The notes under the pieces are model-generated. The model was given only the letters and a program-made list of their open reading frames with translations, made no database searches and was not told the origin of the DNA. The position numbers and the translations under genes were made by a program. Shown piece after piece: positions 61,601 to 64,000 of a stretch of 64,000 nt of DNA; position 1 is the first letter of the stretch, and each line of letters starts with the position of its first letter. This DNA comes from Sphaeramia orbicularis (taxonomy: Eukaryota > Chordata > Actinopteri > Kurtiformes > Apogonidae), in the NCBI RefSeq assembly GCF_902148855.1, contig NC_043978.1, positions 32,734,686 through 32,798,685 on the forward strand, in the 5' to 3' direction.

Positions 61601-64000
61601 ATTTAATTTACAGGATGAACTGATTCAGTGGAATCGTTTGACAGAAGAGATGCTTTACCTCTTGATCGTCATTGTTGGTAAGTGACATGCCACTACTCTG
61701 ACTCATGGAATTACTTTTCAAGAAGAGTAGTATTATTTCTGACAAACGTTGTGTTTCCAGGTGAGCGATATGTCCCTGGGATCAGCCACGTGACCAAAGA
61801 GGATGTGACGATGAGGGAGGTAATCCACCTACTATGCATTGAACCCATGGCTCATAGCAGCCTGGTCAAAGGCCTTCCAGAAAATGTAAGATAGTAATTC
61901 TAAATCTCTAAATTACAGAAATAGCCTTGTTTTATTCAGTTGAGATGTATTTTAACCAGCTATTTTTTTCGTAGGAAAGCCACGAAACAGGCCTGGAGAC
62001 TGTTATTACCAAAGTTGCTACCTTCAAGTATGTAGATGTTCATCAAACAGCTCATGAGTTTTGTCCTCATTAAAATCTTTGAGGGTGTTTAATACGTCCA
62101 CTTTCCTTTTGTGTTTAGAAAACCAGGAGTATCAGGACATGGCTTATATGAAGTAAAAAAAGAGCGTTTGGAAGAATTCAACCCTTTCTTCTACCATTAT
62201 TCACGGTCTCAGCACAGCAAGGTAATGTCATGTCTCTGAGCCTTGTGTTTATTACAAACTGATGTAGATATTGTTCTTCAGTTCATTGCTTATTTACTTT
62301 TAGGCAGAAGAGTCTCAGAAGAAGAGGAGGACTCAGGAGGGGAATGATAAAGGTAATGATTGTCTTCTTTTTCTGCACCAAACAGTATCAACATGAATCA
62401 TCTTCTGTCCACTACTGACTTTCTCCCTGCTCTTTCTGTCTGTGTACTCAGCTCTGCGTCCTCCATTGCCCCCGGCTTTCTGCACACACTTTGCCAGCAT
62501 AGTGCGCCTACTCTGCTGCGACATTATCATCCACATTCTGAGACGTGTCCTGCAGAGAGCTGCAGAGGAACGGACCACTCACTGGACAGAGGCCATGATC
62601 CAGAGGGTACACCTTTTAAGAATCCACCATGATCTGCCTTAACTATTGTCACGAAAACCACGTAGATTAGTAGTAACAGAATGCTTTCACCACACAGGCA
62701 CTGCATCTAATAGGTCAGGCATTGCTTGAAGAGAAAACACAGCTTGAGGACAGCACCGTTGAGGAAGTGACATTTGATTTCAGCCTTAAGGCCCGCAGTG
62801 AGTGAATGTATTAACTGTTTGGTGCAGTGCTTTCAACAAATAAACTATTAATCATATTGTAGTCACTAAAAAGTATGAACTAACTTGTGTTTCCTCATTT
62901 TCTAGTAATTGGTTCTGAACATGGGAAATCAGTGTTCCTGTTGTTGTCAAAGATTAAGGCTGTTCCTTCTCTTGAAGCCCAGAAAGACATGATCAAATGG
63001 GTTTTACAGGTAAGCTATAACTCAGCTGCTTTTCTCGCTGTACTTTAAACTTGCTATTGCATAAAAGGCTCTCTTATCTTTATTATCTTATTGATGCATT
63101 TATTCTCATGTGATGCCTGCAGTTTTATATCGTTATTCTTTTCCTGTAGATGTTTGAGATTGTCAAGTGCCTTAGAGAGAAGTCTTGTCCAACAGCCTCG
63201 ATGAGCGTGGAGACCAAGCCAGAAGAGGTAAAAGGCCATTGAATGGCACATCTGATAAAGCTCACCTCACTCAACAGTTCACTTAAACAGCTTATCATAC
63301 CATGAATGACACTGTGTATGGTCGAACACATGTTTTTGTTTGGTTTAGAGTGCTCAGGACAAAGAGAAAGCTGAGCGGAAAAGGAAGGCAGAGGCAGCCA
63401 AACTCCACCGGCAGAAGATAATGGCTCAGATGTCAGCGATGCAGAAGAACTTTATTGAGTCGAACAAAATGCTGTATGACAATATGCCAGAGAGCGGGAC
63501 TCAGGGCGAGCCTGTTGCATGTAGTCAGAGGTGAATAGAGGGATTCCAAATATACATTTCACTTCCTTTTGCGTTTGAGATCTGATCAAGTTAACATAAA
63601 TGAATCCTGAATTGGGGTTATGTTTAATTTTTTTTTTTAGCTCTGCAATGGATCAGAAGGAGCTCTGTGTAGCCATCGGGCCCCATCGAGGGTCCACCCC
63701 GGCAGAGAGGGAAGTACTGACCTGCATCCTTTGCCAGGAAGAACAGGAAGTGGTGGCCCAAGCTCCAGCCATGGTACTGACTGCTTGTGTCCAGAGGTCC
63801 ACAGTCCTGACGCAGTGTAGAGGAAAGATACCAAGCAACAGAGCAGATGGTCAGTCTCCGTTAAGCCTTCAATTAATTTAATTGATGGTAACTGTGATTT
63901 GAAGGTGGAGGAAGTGATTGTAAACTAACATGTCTTGTCTAGTTTACCAAATATCTTCTTAGGTCTATGTTGTAATACACTTTTCCTACATGAAACCAAG
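52674..64000 (+). CDS. UBR1: E3 ubiquitin-protein ligase UBR1 (3' partial)
   Basis: N-degron E3 ligase. Thirty exons keep phase: 52674-52712, 53936-54195, 55864-55942, 56296-56406, 58200-58327, 58417-58555, 58781-58843, 58964-59087, 59271-59378, 59474-59562, 59652-59750, 59884-60041, 60129-60228, 60349-60477, 60575-60755, 60852-60904, 61062-61172, 61275-61340, 61434-61535, 61614-61677, 61761-61885, 61975-62027, 62119-62221, 62304-62352, 62452-62606, 62698-62797, 62906-63009, 63150-63227, 63349-63530, 63641-63849. They encode about 1120 of some 1750 residues. The UBR box (about 84-155: [36 protein letters not shown]) binds basic N-termini. A ClpS-like segment follows ([18 protein letters not shown]), for bulky hydrophobic N-termini. 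[10 protein letters not shown] begins the RING region. Residues fit UBR1 better than UBR2 (for example [16 protein letters not shown]). Intron 9 starts with GC. The remaining exons lie to the right. Confidence 0.96.
54421..54650 (+). repeat. L2-type LINE 3' UTR fragment
   Basis: TTCTGCCTGGTAAAAGGAAG ... TTTTTCCTTGCCATTGTCAC ... TGTAAAGTGTCACGAGATAA ... ATTTGATTGA is the 3' UTR of an L2-type LINE common in fish. It is in intron 2 of UBR1; a related remnant is at 23700-23805. Confidence 0.7.
57540..57790 (+). repeat. Interspersed repeat with GGTCAAAGGTCAAA core
   Basis: The segment AAGGGTCAAAGGTCAAAGTC ... CACTGTGACGTCACAACATG ... AGAATTCACATGGTAATTAT belongs to a repeat seen widely in fish. 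It contains AGGTCA-like half-sites in a direct-repeat-1 spacing, the arrangement recognised by HNF4/RXR receptors. It is in intron 4 of UBR1. Confidence 0.55.

Overview
This window looks like a gene-rich block of a teleost (ray-finned fish) nuclear genome, probably a percomorph. The reasons are compact intron-containing genes with GT-AG splice sites, a tRNA-derived V-SINE-like element, L2-type LINE tails, several Tc1/mariner and TTAA-flanked DNA elements, and many microsatellites. Nothing in it is bacterial or viral.

I rebuilt the exons by reading splice sites and checking reading phase across each intron. Ten gene models follow from left to right: PRIMA1 (minus, last exon outside the window), FAM181A (plus), ASB2 (minus), an unrecognised small minus-strand gene, CCDC197 (plus), OTUB2 (plus), DDX24 (minus), a SERPINA10-like serpin (minus), ATXN3 (minus) and UBR1 (plus, runs off the right end). 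From memory, PRIMA1 to SERPINA10 matches the order and orientation on human 14q32, without the IFI27 cluster and PPP4R4. ATXN3 lies elsewhere on human 14q32 and UBR1 is on human chromosome 15, so the right part is a different arrangement.

The genes are not an operon or a single pathway. Four are linked by ubiquitin biology: ASB2 is a cullin-5 substrate receptor, OTUB2 and ATXN3 are deubiquitinases, and UBR1 is the N-degron E3 ligase. ATXN3 and UBR1 share one divergent promoter of about 440 bp. FAM181A/ASB2 and OTUB2/DDX24 are convergent pairs; the first pair has abutting poly(A) signals on opposite strands.

The most unusual structures are: a 31-bp minisatellite of 46 CCAAT-bearing units with no net indel between DDX24 and the serpin; a GC-AG intron in UBR1; an ataxin-3 with only four glutamines in place of the polyQ tract; an ASB2 splice acceptor copied into a tandem repeat; a 62-bp minisatellite with a dimeric higher-order pattern; and two TTAA-bounded elements in opposite orientation around the start of OTUB2, one of them interrupted by a SINE with a perfect target duplication. 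I did not find a clearly new biochemical system. The CCAAT array and the unrecognised gene at about 19.4-20.6 kb are the best candidates for undescribed biology.
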